Source: an uncultured Clostridia bacterium (GTDB lineage: Bacteria > Bacillota_A > Clostridia > Oscillospirales > Oscillospiraceae). Taken from it: a stretch of DNA of 50,382 nucleotides. Position 1 is the first letter of the stretch, and each line of letters begins with the position of its first letter. A program made the position numbers and the translations under genes. This document shows positions 25,306-33,794 of this stretch, piece after piece. The DNA is taken from contig CASEPH010000022.1 in assembly GCA_949289625.1 (NCBI GenBank), positions 1-50,382 of the forward strand. Direction: 5' to 3'. The notes below the pieces were generated by a model, which had not been told where the DNA came from, searched no databases, and saw only the letters and a list, made by a program, of their open reading frames with translations.

Positions 25306-26478
25306 TCATGCCGGGTTGGTTTCGGCCTGGCCAAGCTCCCGCGCCAACGTCATAAGCTGCTCCATGCTGTCATCGCCCAGTGCAGACTGTATCCGCACAG
25401 TGGTTTCCGTAAAGGTCAGGTTTTTGCAGCCGGACAGCAGCTGCACCATACACTTTGCCGCCATGGGCGCCCAAGAACCGTTTTCCATCAGGCCTACCCT
25501 GCGTCCCTGATAGTTCCGTTCCGCCAGGTGGTGAAGAAACGCTTTCATGCATGGAAACACATCTGCGTTATAGGTGACGGATGCCAGCACCAGCCGGTCA
25601 TAGCGGAACGCCTCCGCCACGGCCTGGCTCATGTCGCAGCGGGTCAGATCCAACAGGGTGACCCGGAGGCCGCCTTGCTCACGCAGTGCCTGTGCCAGCT
25701 GCTCTGCCGCCTCCATGGTGTGGCCGTATACCGACGCACAGGCAATCAGGACCCCCGGCGTTTCCGCCCGATAGGATGCCCAGGTTTGGTACAACTCCAG
25801 CACGGATGGAATCTCTTCCCGGAGCACGGGACCATGCAAGGGGCAAATGGTCTCAATCTCCATACCGGAGAGTTTTTTGAACAGTGTCAAGACCTGCGCC
25901 CCGTATTTTCCCACAATGCCAAAATAGTAGCGTCGGGCCTCCTCTGTCCACGGCTCCTCCTGATCCAGCGCGCCAAACTTTCCGAAGGCGTCTGCGGAAA
26001 ACAGCGTCTTGGCATAGGCGTCATAGGTGACCAGGACCTCCGGCCAATGGACCATAGGCGCTGTCAGAAAGCACAGCTGATGGGTGCCCAAGTCCAGAGT
26101 ATCCCGGTCGCCCAGCACCAGCCGATTTTCGCCGCAGATGTCACCGTAATAATGCTCCAGCATGGGAAACGCCTTGGCCGAGGCCGCGATGGTGGCCTCG
26201 GGATAACGGGACACAAAGGCTGCGACGGCAGCGGAGTGGTCCGGTTCCATATGCTGAACAATCAAATAATCCGGTTTTCTCCCCGCCAGCGCCGTCTCCA
26301 AATTCGTCAGCCATTGGTCCTGAAAGTGCTGATCCACGGTATCCAGCACGGCTACACGCTCGTCTAAAATAACATAAGAATTGTATGCCATTCCCTTTGG
26401 AACCGGATACTGCCCCTCAAACAGATCCAGGGTATGGTCGTTAACGCCAATGTACAGAATATCCTTTGCTACAGTCAT
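25306..26478 (-). CDS. Flavodiiron protein (A-type; O2/NO reductase)
   Basis: Cytoplasmic enzyme that reduces O2 to water, or NO to N2O, protecting anaerobes. 390 aa: N-terminal metallo-beta-lactamase-like diiron domain then a C-terminal flavodoxin domain, with no rubredoxin extension (class A). Diiron ligands are visible as HMEPDH (His76, Glu78, Asp80, His81), His144, Asp163 and His215 in PLHGP. The FMN loop of the flavodoxin domain is SVYGHT. The ATG at 26478 has AAAGGAG 7 bp upstream; 15 further upstream codons lack a site. No electron donor gene (rubredoxin) lies next to it. Confidence 0.95.
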   Translation of the reverse strand: MTVAKDILYIGVNDHTLDLFEGQYPVPKGMAYNSYVILDERVAVLDTVDQHFQDQWLTNLETALAGRKPDYLIVQHMEPDHSAAVAAFVSRYPEATIAASAKAFPMLEHYYGDICGENRLVLGDRDTLDLGTHQLCFLTAPMVHWPEVLVTYDAYAKTLFSADAFGKFGALDQEEPWTEEARRYYFGIVGKYGAQVLTLFKKLSGMEIETICPLHGPVLREEIPSVLELYQTWASYRAETPGVLIACASVYGHTMEAAEQLAQALREQGGLRVTLLDLTRCDMSQAVAEAFRYDRLVLASVTYNADVFPCMKAFLHHLAERNYQGRRVGLMENGSWAPMAAKCMVQLLSGCKNLTFTETTVRIQSALGDDSMEQLMTLARELGQAETNPA

Positions 26479-26560
26479 ATTCTTTCTCCTTTGTGCATGG
26501 GTTTGTATATGTTCTGGGACCATTTTACCATGGGTCAGCCAACAGTCAATCCCAAATTTG

Positions 26561-26594
26561 AAAACGGATCAGCTGCACCCAGCTGATCCGTTTT
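26561..26594 (-). terminator. Terminator of the DUF6132-CcdA-TlpA operon
   Basis: Perfect 15-bp stem AAAACGGATCAGCTG / CAGCTGATCCGTTTT with a CACC loop, ending in TTTTCAAATTT on the minus strand, 40 bp after the TlpA-like stop. Confidence 0.85.
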
Positions 26595-26634
26595 AAGTTT
26601 ACAATATATTATCCTTTCGCAGCGTTTTCATAAA

Positions 26635-27243
26635 CTACGAAACAATCATGTCAATGCCGCGCTGCAGGGTTTCTGCGTCGATGGCTCCCGTAGCTTGGGC
26701 CACCGCATAGCCTTCGGCGTCGATGAAATAGGTGGTAGGCAGGGAGTAGGCCCCATAGGTCATAGCTGCATCAAGTTTGGTATCAAAAAACACCGGGAAG
26801 GTATAGCCCTGTTCCGCGATAAATTCCGATGCAATTTCCACCGTCTCTCTGGCGCCGTCGGTCATGTTCACCATAAGAAAGTGAATCTCCTCCCCCAACT
26901 CCAAATACTTTTCCTGAAAGTCCGGCATCTCCATCTGACAAGGACCGCACCAGCTGGCCCAAAAGTTGACTACCACAGGTTTCCCGGCAAAGTCCCACAG
27001 ATGGACTTCATTGCCTTCCGCATCGTACACCGTAAAATCCGGGGCCTTGGTTTTTTCGGGTTCCTCCTGCTGGCTCTGATCTTCCTGTGCTGCATTGCTG
27101 GCATCCTCCCCCGTAGGCGAGGTCTGGACAGCCAGCTGATCCGGCGTCTGGGATGCACGCAGCCCGTCATACAGAAGATAGGAGCCTCCCAGCAGCAATA
27201 CAAATACCAGAACCAAAATCAAAACGATTTTCTTCTTTTTCAT
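26635..27243 (-). CDS. Membrane-anchored TlpA/ResA-like thiol-disulfide oxidoreductase
   Basis: Thioredoxin-fold protein on the outer face of the membrane. 202 aa. Residues 5-25 form an uncleaved signal anchor, residues 30-65 a polar Gln/Glu-rich linker and 66-202 a TlpA-like thioredoxin domain. The active site is WCGPC (Cys99, Cys102) and the cis-Pro loop is SLPTTYF. It begins 10 bp after the CcdA gene, its likely electron donor across the membrane. The client could be cytochrome or peptidoglycan/exported-protein thiols; no cytochrome genes are nearby. Confidence 0.92.
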   Translation of the reverse strand: MKKKKIVLILVLVFVLLLGGSYLLYDGLRASQTPDQLAVQTSPTGEDASNAAQEDQSQQEEPEKTKAPDFTVYDAEGNEVHLWDFAGKPVVVNFWASWCGPCQMEMPDFQEKYLELGEEIHFLMVNMTDGARETVEIASEFIAEQGYTFPVFFDTKLDAAMTYGAYSLPTTYFIDAEGYAVAQATGAIDAETLQRGIDMIVS

Positions 27244-27253
27244 AGTCGCCTCC

Positions 27254-27916
27254 TTAACTGAGCAGCGCGAGAAGCCGCCCTAGGGTTCCGGTGGCCATCA
27301 GAATACCGATCAACACCAGCAGGCTGCCGCAGACCAGATTGATTCCCCGGTAATGCCGTTTAATCCAATCAAAAGCTGTCTTGAGGTAGTCGATAAGCAC
27401 TGCACTGAGAACAAAAGGAATCCCCAACCCGAGGGAATAGGTCAGCAGCATGAATACTCCCTCTAACACATGCCCCTGCTGAGAGGCCAGCATCAGGGCA
27501 GAGCCCAGAAACGCCCCCACGCAAGGGGTCCATCCAACTGAAAAAACGATGCCCAGCAATAGCGAAGAGAAAAATCCGGTACTGTGGGACTTCACGGAGC
27601 GGTTCCCTCCGCGAAACAGGTTCAGCCGGAACACACCGAGAAAATTGAGCCCGAAAAATACCACGATCAAACCAGAAACCAGATTCACCGCCGTCTGATA
27701 CGACTTAAAGAAGCTGCCCAGCGTCCCTGCCAGGGCTCCCAAGGCCACAAATACCACCGTAAATCCCGCCACAAAGCCCAGGGCGCCTTGGAGAGATTTC
27801 TTCACGGTCCGTTCGCCACCGCCTGCGAAATAGGTGATATAAATAGGGATCATGGGCAGCAGGCAGGGAGAAATAAAGGTGATGATCCCTTCCAGAAAGG
27901 AGATTACATATTGCAT
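27254..27916 (-). CDS. ccdA: CcdA-type transmembrane thiol-disulfide transporter
   Basis: Moves reducing equivalents from cytoplasmic thioredoxin to outside thioredoxin-like proteins. 220 aa with six membrane segments. The redox cysteines are Cys18 in ISPCLLP and Cys132 in GWTPCVG, the diagnostic pair. I start it at ATG 27916 behind AAGGA; a 355-codon open frame continues upstream but its extra part overlaps the DUF6132 gene in another frame and is not protein-like. Its start overlaps the DUF6132 stop by 13 bp, and TlpA follows after 10 bp. Confidence 0.93.
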   Translation of the reverse strand: MQYVISFLEGIITFISPCLLPMIPIYITYFAGGGERTVKKSLQGALGFVAGFTVVFVALGALAGTLGSFFKSYQTAVNLVSGLIVVFFGLNFLGVFRLNLFRGGNRSVKSHSTGFFSSLLLGIVFSVGWTPCVGAFLGSALMLASQQGHVLEGVFMLLTYSLGLGIPFVLSAVLIDYLKTAFDWIKRHYRGINLVCGSLLVLIGILMATGTLGRLLALLS

Positions 27917-28116
27917 ATATCCTTGTCCCCCGTTCCAAAAATTCCGGAAAGCAGCCATCCAACCAGGCCCATGTAGCCCATGGTGATGAGCGGGTTGGAC
28001 GTGATGACGCAGCTTCCGGTAGAACATCCCGCCAGGCGGTAGTATGCAAGCCCCACCAGAGCGCCTCCCGCGGTAAACAAAACGGGCTGCAACCATTTTC
28101 TTATGTGTTTTTTCAT
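27904..28116 (-). CDS. Small DUF6132-family membrane protein
   Basis: 70-aa protein with two predicted membrane helices (about 12-28 and 42-60) separated by a polar turn containing Cys31 and Cys36 in CSTGSC. This layout matches the DUF6132 family as I recall it. GGAGG lies 8 bp upstream of the ATG. It is the first gene of the CcdA-TlpA operon and overlaps ccdA by 13 bp, so it probably belongs to the same thiol relay; the two cysteines on one face of the membrane would fit that. Function not established. Confidence 0.8.
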   Translation of the reverse strand: MKKHIRKWLQPVLFTAGGALVGLAYYRLAGCSTGSCVITSNPLITMGYMGLVGWLLSGIFGTGDKDICNM

Positions 28117-28214
28117 ATTGCGCACCTCCAGCAAACATCACATCCTGCTTTGTAGCCCTCTGTAGGGTTGTGGATTCTTTGTTCTTAGTATACGCCGCCA
28201 TCCACGTTTTTTCC

Positions 28215-28246
28215 GTGATCATATCACATAATGTTTTTTGCCGCAA
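28215..28246 (-). promoter_or_regulatory. Candidate promoter of the DUF6132-CcdA-TlpA operon with palindrome
   Basis: TTGCGG (28241-28246), 17-bp spacer, TATGAT (28218-28223) on the minus strand. A perfect palindrome GTGAT-CAT-ATCAC (28215-28227) covers the -10 box. An alternative -10 (TATACT, 28187-28192) lies nearer the gene but lacks a -35. Confidence 0.45.
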
Positions 28247-28325
28247 GCCAGAGCCGACATCTATGGAATGTTGCAGACGTCCTGCGTCTTTTTTTCTTTT
28301 TCCACTTTTTTTATGAAACACAGTG

Positions 28326-28334
28326 TGATATAAT
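28326..28334 (+). promoter_or_regulatory. Extended -10 promoter of the secA operon
   Basis: TGA followed by a perfect TATAAT (28329-28334); the TG one base before the box compensates for a poor -35 (T-tract at 28305-28311). About 70 bp of leader to the secA start. Confidence 0.6.
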
Positions 28335-28411
28335 AAGTGAATTAAGATGGGATAGTATCGTTTCCCGTCTGAATACCACTATGAATTTGTACGGAAAGGA
28401 CCATTCAAAAT

Positions 28412-31192
28412 ATGAGCTTTTTTTCCAATACCATGTCCAAGCTCTTTGGCTCCCACTCTCAGCGGGAGGTAAAGGCCATCACGCCGTTGGTGGACAAAAT
28501 TGAGGCTTTGGGCGACACCTACCGGCAGATGTCGGAAGAGGAACTCAAGGGGCAAACCGCCCTGTTCAAGGATCGCCTGCAGAAGGGCGAAAGCCTGGAC
28601 GATATTCTTCCGGAGGCTTTTGCCGCCATCCGGGAGGCTGCAGACCGGGTTTTGGGGATGCGCCCCTATCGGGTGCAGCTCATCGGCGGCATTATTCTGC
28701 ACCAGGGCCGTATCGCCGAAATGAAAACCGGTGAAGGTAAAACCCTGGTGGAAATTCTGCCGGCTTACCTCAACGCTCTGGCCGGAAAGGGCGTCCATAT
28801 CGTCACCGTCAACGACTATCTGGCCAAGCGTGACTCGGAGTGGATGGGCAAGGTCTACCGCTATATGGGCCTCACCGTGGGCCTCATCATCCACGGTCTC
28901 ACCAACCAGCAGCGCCGGGATGCCTATGCCGCCGACATTACCTACGGCACCAATAATGAAATGGGCTTTGATTACCTCCGAGACAACATGGCCACCTACA
29001 AAACCGAAATGGTTCAGCGGGGCCACAGCTTCGCCATCGTGGACGAGGTGGACTCCATCCTCATCGACGAGGCCCGGACCCCCCTCATTATCTCCGGCAA
29101 GGGAGAAGCCTCCTCTGCCCTCTATGCCCAGGCAGATGCGCTGGTCTCCCGAATGAAGAAGATGGTTTTTGCCGATACCGACGACAAGGAATCCCAGGAT
29201 GATCTGGACTGCGATTACATTGTCAACGAAAAGGACCGGGTCGCCACCCTGACTGCCTCCGGCATCAAGAAAGCGGAGGAATTCTTCGGCATTGAAAACC
29301 TGTCCGACCCAGAGAACACCACCATCTCCCACCATGTGAATCAGGCCCTGAAGGCCCGGGGTGTCATGAAGCGGGACATCGACTATGTGGTGAAGGACGG
29401 CCAGGTCATCATCGTGGACGAGTTCACCGGTCGTCTCATGTACGGACGCCGTTATTCCGAGGGTCTCCATCAGGCCATTGAGGCCAAGGAAGGCGTGGAC
29501 GTGGCCAACGAATCCAAGACCCTGGCCACCATCACCTTCCAGAACTTCTTCCGGCTTTACAACAAGCTCTCCGGCATGACCGGTACCGCGCTGACGGAAG
29601 AGGACGAGTTCATGCAGATCTACAAGCTGGACGTCATCGAGATCCCCACCAATAAGCCCGTGATCCGTGTGGATCATCCCGACGTGGTCTATAAGACTGA
29701 GGCAGGCAAGTTCCGGGCCGTCATTGCCCAGATCAAGGCCGCCCATGAAAAAGGCCAGCCGGTGCTGGTGGGTACCATCTCCATCGAAAAATCCGAGGTT
29801 CTCTCCAAGCTGCTGCGGAAAGAGGGCATTCCCCACAATGTGCTCAACGCCAAGCACCATGAGAAGGAAGCAGAGATCGTGGCCCAGGCCGGCAAGCTGG
29901 GGGCCGTCACCATCGCCACCAACATGGCCGGCCGTGGTACCGACATCATGCTGGGCGGTAACCCGGAGTTTTTAGCCAAGAACGACCTTCGGAAGCAGGG
30001 CATGGAGGAAGAGCTCATCGCCGAATCCACCTCCTACGCCGATACGGACAATGAGGAGATCCTCTCCGCCCGGGCCGCGTACCAGGAGCTCTACGAAAAA
30101 TATCATGCCATCACCTCCCAGGAGGCAGAAAAGGTCCGGGAAGCCGGCGGCCTCTTCGTCATCGGCACGGAACGTCACGAGTCCCGGCGGATCGACAATC
30201 AGCTCCGGGGCCGTTCCGGCCGGCAAGGCGATCCTGGTGAGACCCGGTTCTATATCAGCCTGGAGGACGATCTGATGCGGCTGTTCGGTTCTGAGCGGAT
30301 TTCCGCCATGATGGACCGGATGGGTCTGGATGAGGATACGCCCATCGACCAGAAGATCCTCTCCGGCGCCATTGAAAACGCGCAAAAGAAAAAGGAAGGC
30401 CTGAACTTCCAAACCAGAAAGAACGTCCTGGAATACGACGACGTCATGAACACCCAGCGGAAGGTCATCTACGAGCAGCGTCAGCAGGTGCTGGACGGGG
30501 AGGACCTGCAAAGCTATCTCCACAATATGCGCCGGACCGTGCTCTCCTCGGAGATCCACGCAGTCATGGGCGAAAAGGGATACCTGGAGAGCCGGGAAGA
30601 ACTCCAAGAGATCCTCAAATCCATGGAAGGACTCTATTTCCCCAAGGGCGCCTACAACCCCGACGACAAGGAACTGTCCAACATCACTCCCGACAGTCTG
30701 CTGGATACGGTGATGGAGCTCAGCGACAAGGTCTACGCCGCCAAGGAAGCTGCCTACGGCGCACCGCTGATGCGGGAGGCCGAACGGGTCATCATGCTGC
30801 GGGTGGTGGACGAATACTGGATGGATCAGATCGACGCCATGCAGGACCTGCGGCAGGGCATTGTGCTTCGGGCCTACGGTCAGAACGACCCGGTGGTGGA
30901 ATACAAGCGGGAAGGCTACGCCATGTTTGAAGACATGATCCGGGCCATCCAGGAGGAGACCACCCGGCGGATGTTCCTGTTCCGGATCCAGAAGAACGAA
31001 CCGTTGAAGCGGGAGAAGGTGGCCAAGGTCACCGCCACCGGGGCCGGCGACGACAAATCTGTCCGGCGGGAGCCCCTGAAGAAAAAGGTCAAGGTGGGCC
31101 GCAACGATCCATGCCCCTGCGGCTCCGGCAAGAAGTATAAAAACTGCTGCTTAGATAAGGATATGGCAGCGGGGAAAAATGTGCAATCCTGA
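28412..31192 (+). CDS. secA: Preprotein translocase ATPase SecA
   Basis: Motor ATPase that pushes preproteins through SecYEG. 926 aa, a usual length. Walker A is MKTGEGKTL near residue 105; the DEAD-type Walker B region is [17 protein letters not shown]; the second nucleotide domain carries [10 protein letters not shown] and [23 protein letters not shown] regions. The C-terminus keeps the zinc-binding motif [13 protein letters not shown] used for SecB and lipid contacts. AAAGGA precedes the ATG. First gene of a run of six genes with gaps of 26 bp or less. Confidence 0.98.
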   Translation: MSFFSNTMSKLFGSHSQREVKAITPLVDKIEALGDTYRQMSEEELKGQTALFKDRLQKGESLDDILPEAFAAIREAADRVLGMRPYRVQLIGGIILHQGRIAEMKTGEGKTLVEILPAYLNALAGKGVHIVTVNDYLAKRDSEWMGKVYRYMGLTVGLIIHGLTNQQRRDAYAADITYGTNNEMGFDYLRDNMATYKTEMVQRGHSFAIVDEVDSILIDEARTPLIISGKGEASSALYAQADALVSRMKKMVFADTDDKESQDDLDCDYIVNEKDRVATLTASGIKKAEEFFGIENLSDPENTTISHHVNQALKARGVMKRDIDYVVKDGQVIIVDEFTGRLMYGRRYSEGLHQAIEAKEGVDVANESKTLATITFQNFFRLYNKLSGMTGTALTEEDEFMQIYKLDVIEIPTNKPVIRVDHPDVVYKTEAGKFRAVIAQIKAAHEKGQPVLVGTISIEKSEVLSKLLRKEGIPHNVLNAKHHEKEAEIVAQAGKLGAVTIATNMAGRGTDIMLGGNPEFLAKNDLRKQGMEEELIAESTSYADTDNEEILSARAAYQELYEKYHAITSQEAEKVREAGGLFVIGTERHESRRIDNQLRGRSGRQGDPGETRFYISLEDDLMRLFGSERISAMMDRMGLDEDTPIDQKILSGAIENAQKKKEGLNFQTRKNVLEYDDVMNTQRKVIYEQRQQVLDGEDLQSYLHNMRRTVLSSEIHAVMGEKGYLESREELQEILKSMEGLYFPKGAYNPDDKELSNITPDSLLDTVMELSDKVYAAKEAAYGAPLMREAERVIMLRVVDEYWMDQIDAMQDLRQGIVLRAYGQNDPVVEYKREGYAMFEDMIRAIQEETTRRMFLFRIQKNEPLKREKVAKVTATGAGDDKSVRREPLKKKVKVGRNDPCPCGSGKKYKNCCLDKDMAAGKNVQS

Positions 31193-31201
31193 GGAGGCAT
31201 C

Positions 31202-32008
31202 ATGAGCTTTCACGCATGCAAGCAGGAGGATCTCCTGTACTTTCAAAGCGATCTAATCCACCAAAATCACGGCTTTACCACCCGGCTGGGGGGCGTTTCC
31301 ACCGGCTATCTTGCCTCCATGAACCTGGGGGTCCGCCGGGGCGATACCCCGGAGAATGTGGAACAAAACATCTCCATTCTGGGAAGCTCCATCGGCTTCG
31401 ATCCCCATAAGGTGGTGTTCTCCGTACAGGTCCACCGGGACGATGTACGCCTGGTGACGCCCCAGGACTGGGGCAAGGGTCTCTACGCCCACACGGACTA
31501 TGAGGCCGACGCTCTGATTACCAATACACCAGGAACCGCCCTCTTTGTATTCTCCGCCGACTGCGGCACCGTGCTGCTGGAGGATCGGGTCTCCGGGGCA
31601 GTCGGCGCCTGCCATGCCGGCTGGCGTGGTACGGCTTTGGGCATTGCGGAAAAAACCGCCCGGGCCATGATGGACAAGTTTGGCTGCAAACCGGAAAACC
31701 TCTATGCGGCCCTGGGCCCCTGTATCGGAAAGTGCTGCTTCGAGACCGACGGAGATGTGCCGGAGGCCATGATGCAGGCTCTGGGAGATTTAGCATCCCC
31801 CGCCATTGCCCGAACCGGGAACAAATATCATGTAGACTTGAAATATCTCAACCGGGTATTTCTGGAACAGGCAGGGCTTTCCCCCGACCATATCGACGTG
31901 AGCGACCTGTGCACCGCCTGCGATACGGACACCTTCTGGTCCCATCGCCGTCACGGCGATCAGCGGGGCTCCCTGGGGGCTGTGATTGTGGCTGGAGGCC
32001 AGTCATGA
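31202..32008 (+). CDS. pgeF: PgeF/YfiH-family protein (laccase-domain; peptidoglycan editing factor type)
   Basis: 268-aa member of the PgeF/YfiH (LACC1-like) family. In E. coli this protein removes wrongly incorporated L-Ser from peptidoglycan precursors; relatives have purine nucleoside activity. The metal ligands are seen as His78 (QVHRDD), Cys121 (SADCG) and His138 (HAGWRGT), and GPCIGKCCFE near 180 is a family block. GAGGAGG lies just ahead of the ATG. It starts 9 bp after secA and overlaps the lipoprotein gene by 4 bp (ATGA), so translation of the two is coupled. Confidence 0.92.
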   Translation: MSFHACKQEDLLYFQSDLIHQNHGFTTRLGGVSTGYLASMNLGVRRGDTPENVEQNISILGSSIGFDPHKVVFSVQVHRDDVRLVTPQDWGKGLYAHTDYEADALITNTPGTALFVFSADCGTVLLEDRVSGAVGACHAGWRGTALGIAEKTARAMMDKFGCKPENLYAALGPCIGKCCFETDGDVPEAMMQALGDLASPAIARTGNKYHVDLKYLNRVFLEQAGLSPDHIDVSDLCTACDTDTFWSHRRHGDQRGSLGAVIVAGGQS

Positions 32009-33768
32009 GCCGCCGCTGGCTCAGCCTGCTGCTGGTGCTGGGGCTTCTGATGGGAGCACTCACCGGCTGCGGCGACAAGACCACCTCCGGACAGACCAGT
32101 GCCAATTTTGGTGTGGAAACAGCCACCCTTTCCCCTTCCCCGGAAATTCTGCCGGATTCCACCGTGGATTCCGCCCCTACCACCGGATCCTTTGCCATGC
32201 CCATCAACGAATCCTACGGCTGGGATCCCTATGCCTGCCTCAGTATGGAGAACCGGGCAGTGATGCAGTTGATCTATGAGGGGCTGTTCGTACTCAATAA
32301 TGAATTTGATCCGGAACCCTGGCTCTGCAAGAGCTACACCGTTTCCGAGGACGGCTTGGTCTATACCCTGGAGCTCCAGGACGCCGCCTTTTCCAATGGA
32401 AAAGCACTTAACGCGGACGACGTGGTCTATTCCATGGAGCAGGCATCCCTGTCTGAGCTGTACGGAGATCGGTTCTATGATATTTCCTCCTACTATGCCT
32501 CCGGACTGACCACCGTGACCATCGAACTGTCGGAACCCAATGATCGGCTGCCCTGCCTGTTGGATTTTCCCATCATTCCCGCTGCTGTGAGCACAGTCTC
32601 CCCGGTGGGAACCGGTCCCTTTGTCCGTAACGGCAACAGTGTTTTGACCGTCAATACCCAGTGGTGGCAGGGTGCGGATACGTTGAATTTTCAAACGGTA
32701 ACGCTGTATTCCAGCGCCTCCGCCGAGGACACCCGGGACGGCTTCGAGATCGACAACGTCCATTTTGTATACAACGACCCCAGTTCCTCCACTGCTGCCA
32801 CCTTCCACTGCGACTATGAGCTCTGGAACAGCCGGGGCACAGTGATGCAGTATATCGGGTTCAATTTCAGCAACGGTATCTTTCAGGATCAGGAGGTCCG
32901 AGCTGCCATTACCCACGCCATTGACAGATCCGGCATTGCCGAATCCGTCTACCACAACTTTGCCGATGCAGCCGCTTTGCCGGTGGCACCCTCCAGCAGT
33001 ATGTACGACGAGGATCTGGCGCTGGAGTTTTCCTACACCTCCGTCAAGGAGGTCATAGCGGAACTGATGGAGACGTCTTCTTTCTATCTGCCGGAGGACT
33101 ATGTTCCTTCCAGCGGCCCCCTGTCAGATTCCCTGGTTTCTGCGGAACCCTCCCAAGCTCCAGAGGAGGAGGCAGAGGCATCTGAGGATCCGTTGGCCGA
33201 TGAGGATGAGAATGCAGATACTGAAACCGCAGAAGACGGAGAAGAAGCTGTAGACGGAGAGGAAGAGACCAACGGAGATAAAACCGACTCCGATGACACC
33301 ACCGCCTACAATGCCATTACCATGCTGGTTATGGAGGGAAATCTGAACCGTGAGGCAGCTGCCAGGCAGGTGGCCCAAAATCTCACCGACGTAGGCTTCA
33401 CCGTGACGCTGAATTCCTATGAGGAGGAAGAGTTTGTCTATCGGCTCAACACCGGCGAATGGGACATCTATTACGGCGAAGTGGTGCTCCAGCCGGACTT
33501 CGATCTGCGTCCCCTACTGTCCTCTGGCGGAAGTCTCAACTACGGCGGATTTAGCGGTTCCAGTGAGCTATCTTCCCTGATGGCGAAGGCCCAGGAAAAC
33601 AGCGGCAACCGCTATGATCTCTACGAGTATATCATGGAGCAGGGCTATATCTGCCCGGTGCTCTTTATCAACAACGCGGTGTTTACCACCCGCGGCGTAT
33701 TTACAGGACTCAATCCCTCGCCGGATTTCCTGTTCTATCAAATATCAAATATTCACGTCAACAACTAA
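32005..33768 (+). CDS. Family-5 extracellular solute-binding lipoprotein with acidic insert
   Basis: 587-aa lipoprotein of the oligopeptide/dipeptide-binding (SBP_bac_5) family. Signal peptide with lipobox ALTGC (Cys22). Family blocks: MQLIYEGLFVLN near 87, the KALNADDVVYSM segment about 133-144 and HAIDRSGIAE about 304-313. Residues 381-432 are an Asp/Glu/Thr/Ala-rich low-complexity tract that interrupts the lobe before ITMLVMEGN resumes. GGAGG lies 6 bp ahead of the ATG. The gene overlaps pgeF by 4 bp. No permease or ATPase genes accompany it, so it may use a transporter encoded elsewhere or serve as a sensor or chaperone. Confidence 0.85.
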   Translation: MSRRWLSLLLVLGLLMGALTGCGDKTTSGQTSANFGVETATLSPSPEILPDSTVDSAPTTGSFAMPINESYGWDPYACLSMENRAVMQLIYEGLFVLNNEFDPEPWLCKSYTVSEDGLVYTLELQDAAFSNGKALNADDVVYSMEQASLSELYGDRFYDISSYYASGLTTVTIELSEPNDRLPCLLDFPIIPAAVSTVSPVGTGPFVRNGNSVLTVNTQWWQGADTLNFQTVTLYSSASAEDTRDGFEIDNVHFVYNDPSSSTAATFHCDYELWNSRGTVMQYIGFNFSNGIFQDQEVRAAITHAIDRSGIAESVYHNFADAAALPVAPSSSMYDEDLALEFSYTSVKEVIAELMETSSFYLPEDYVPSSGPLSDSLVSAEPSQAPEEEAEASEDPLADEDENADTETAEDGEEAVDGEEETNGDKTDSDDTTAYNAITMLVMEGNLNREAAARQVAQNLTDVGFTVTLNSYEEEEFVYRLNTGEWDIYYGEVVLQPDFDLRPLLSSGGSLNYGGFSGSSELSSLMAKAQENSGNRYDLYEYIMEQGYICPVLFINNAVFTTRGVFTGLNPSPDFLFYQISNIHVNN

Positions 33769-33794
33769 ACGGACGATAAATGGAGGTAAATCCT

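Noticed and set aside
27917..28321. N-terminal extension of CcdA to 355 residues
   Set aside because: The extra part overlaps the DUF6132 gene in another frame, lacks hydrophobic or domain character, and a proper ribosome site supports ATG 27916.
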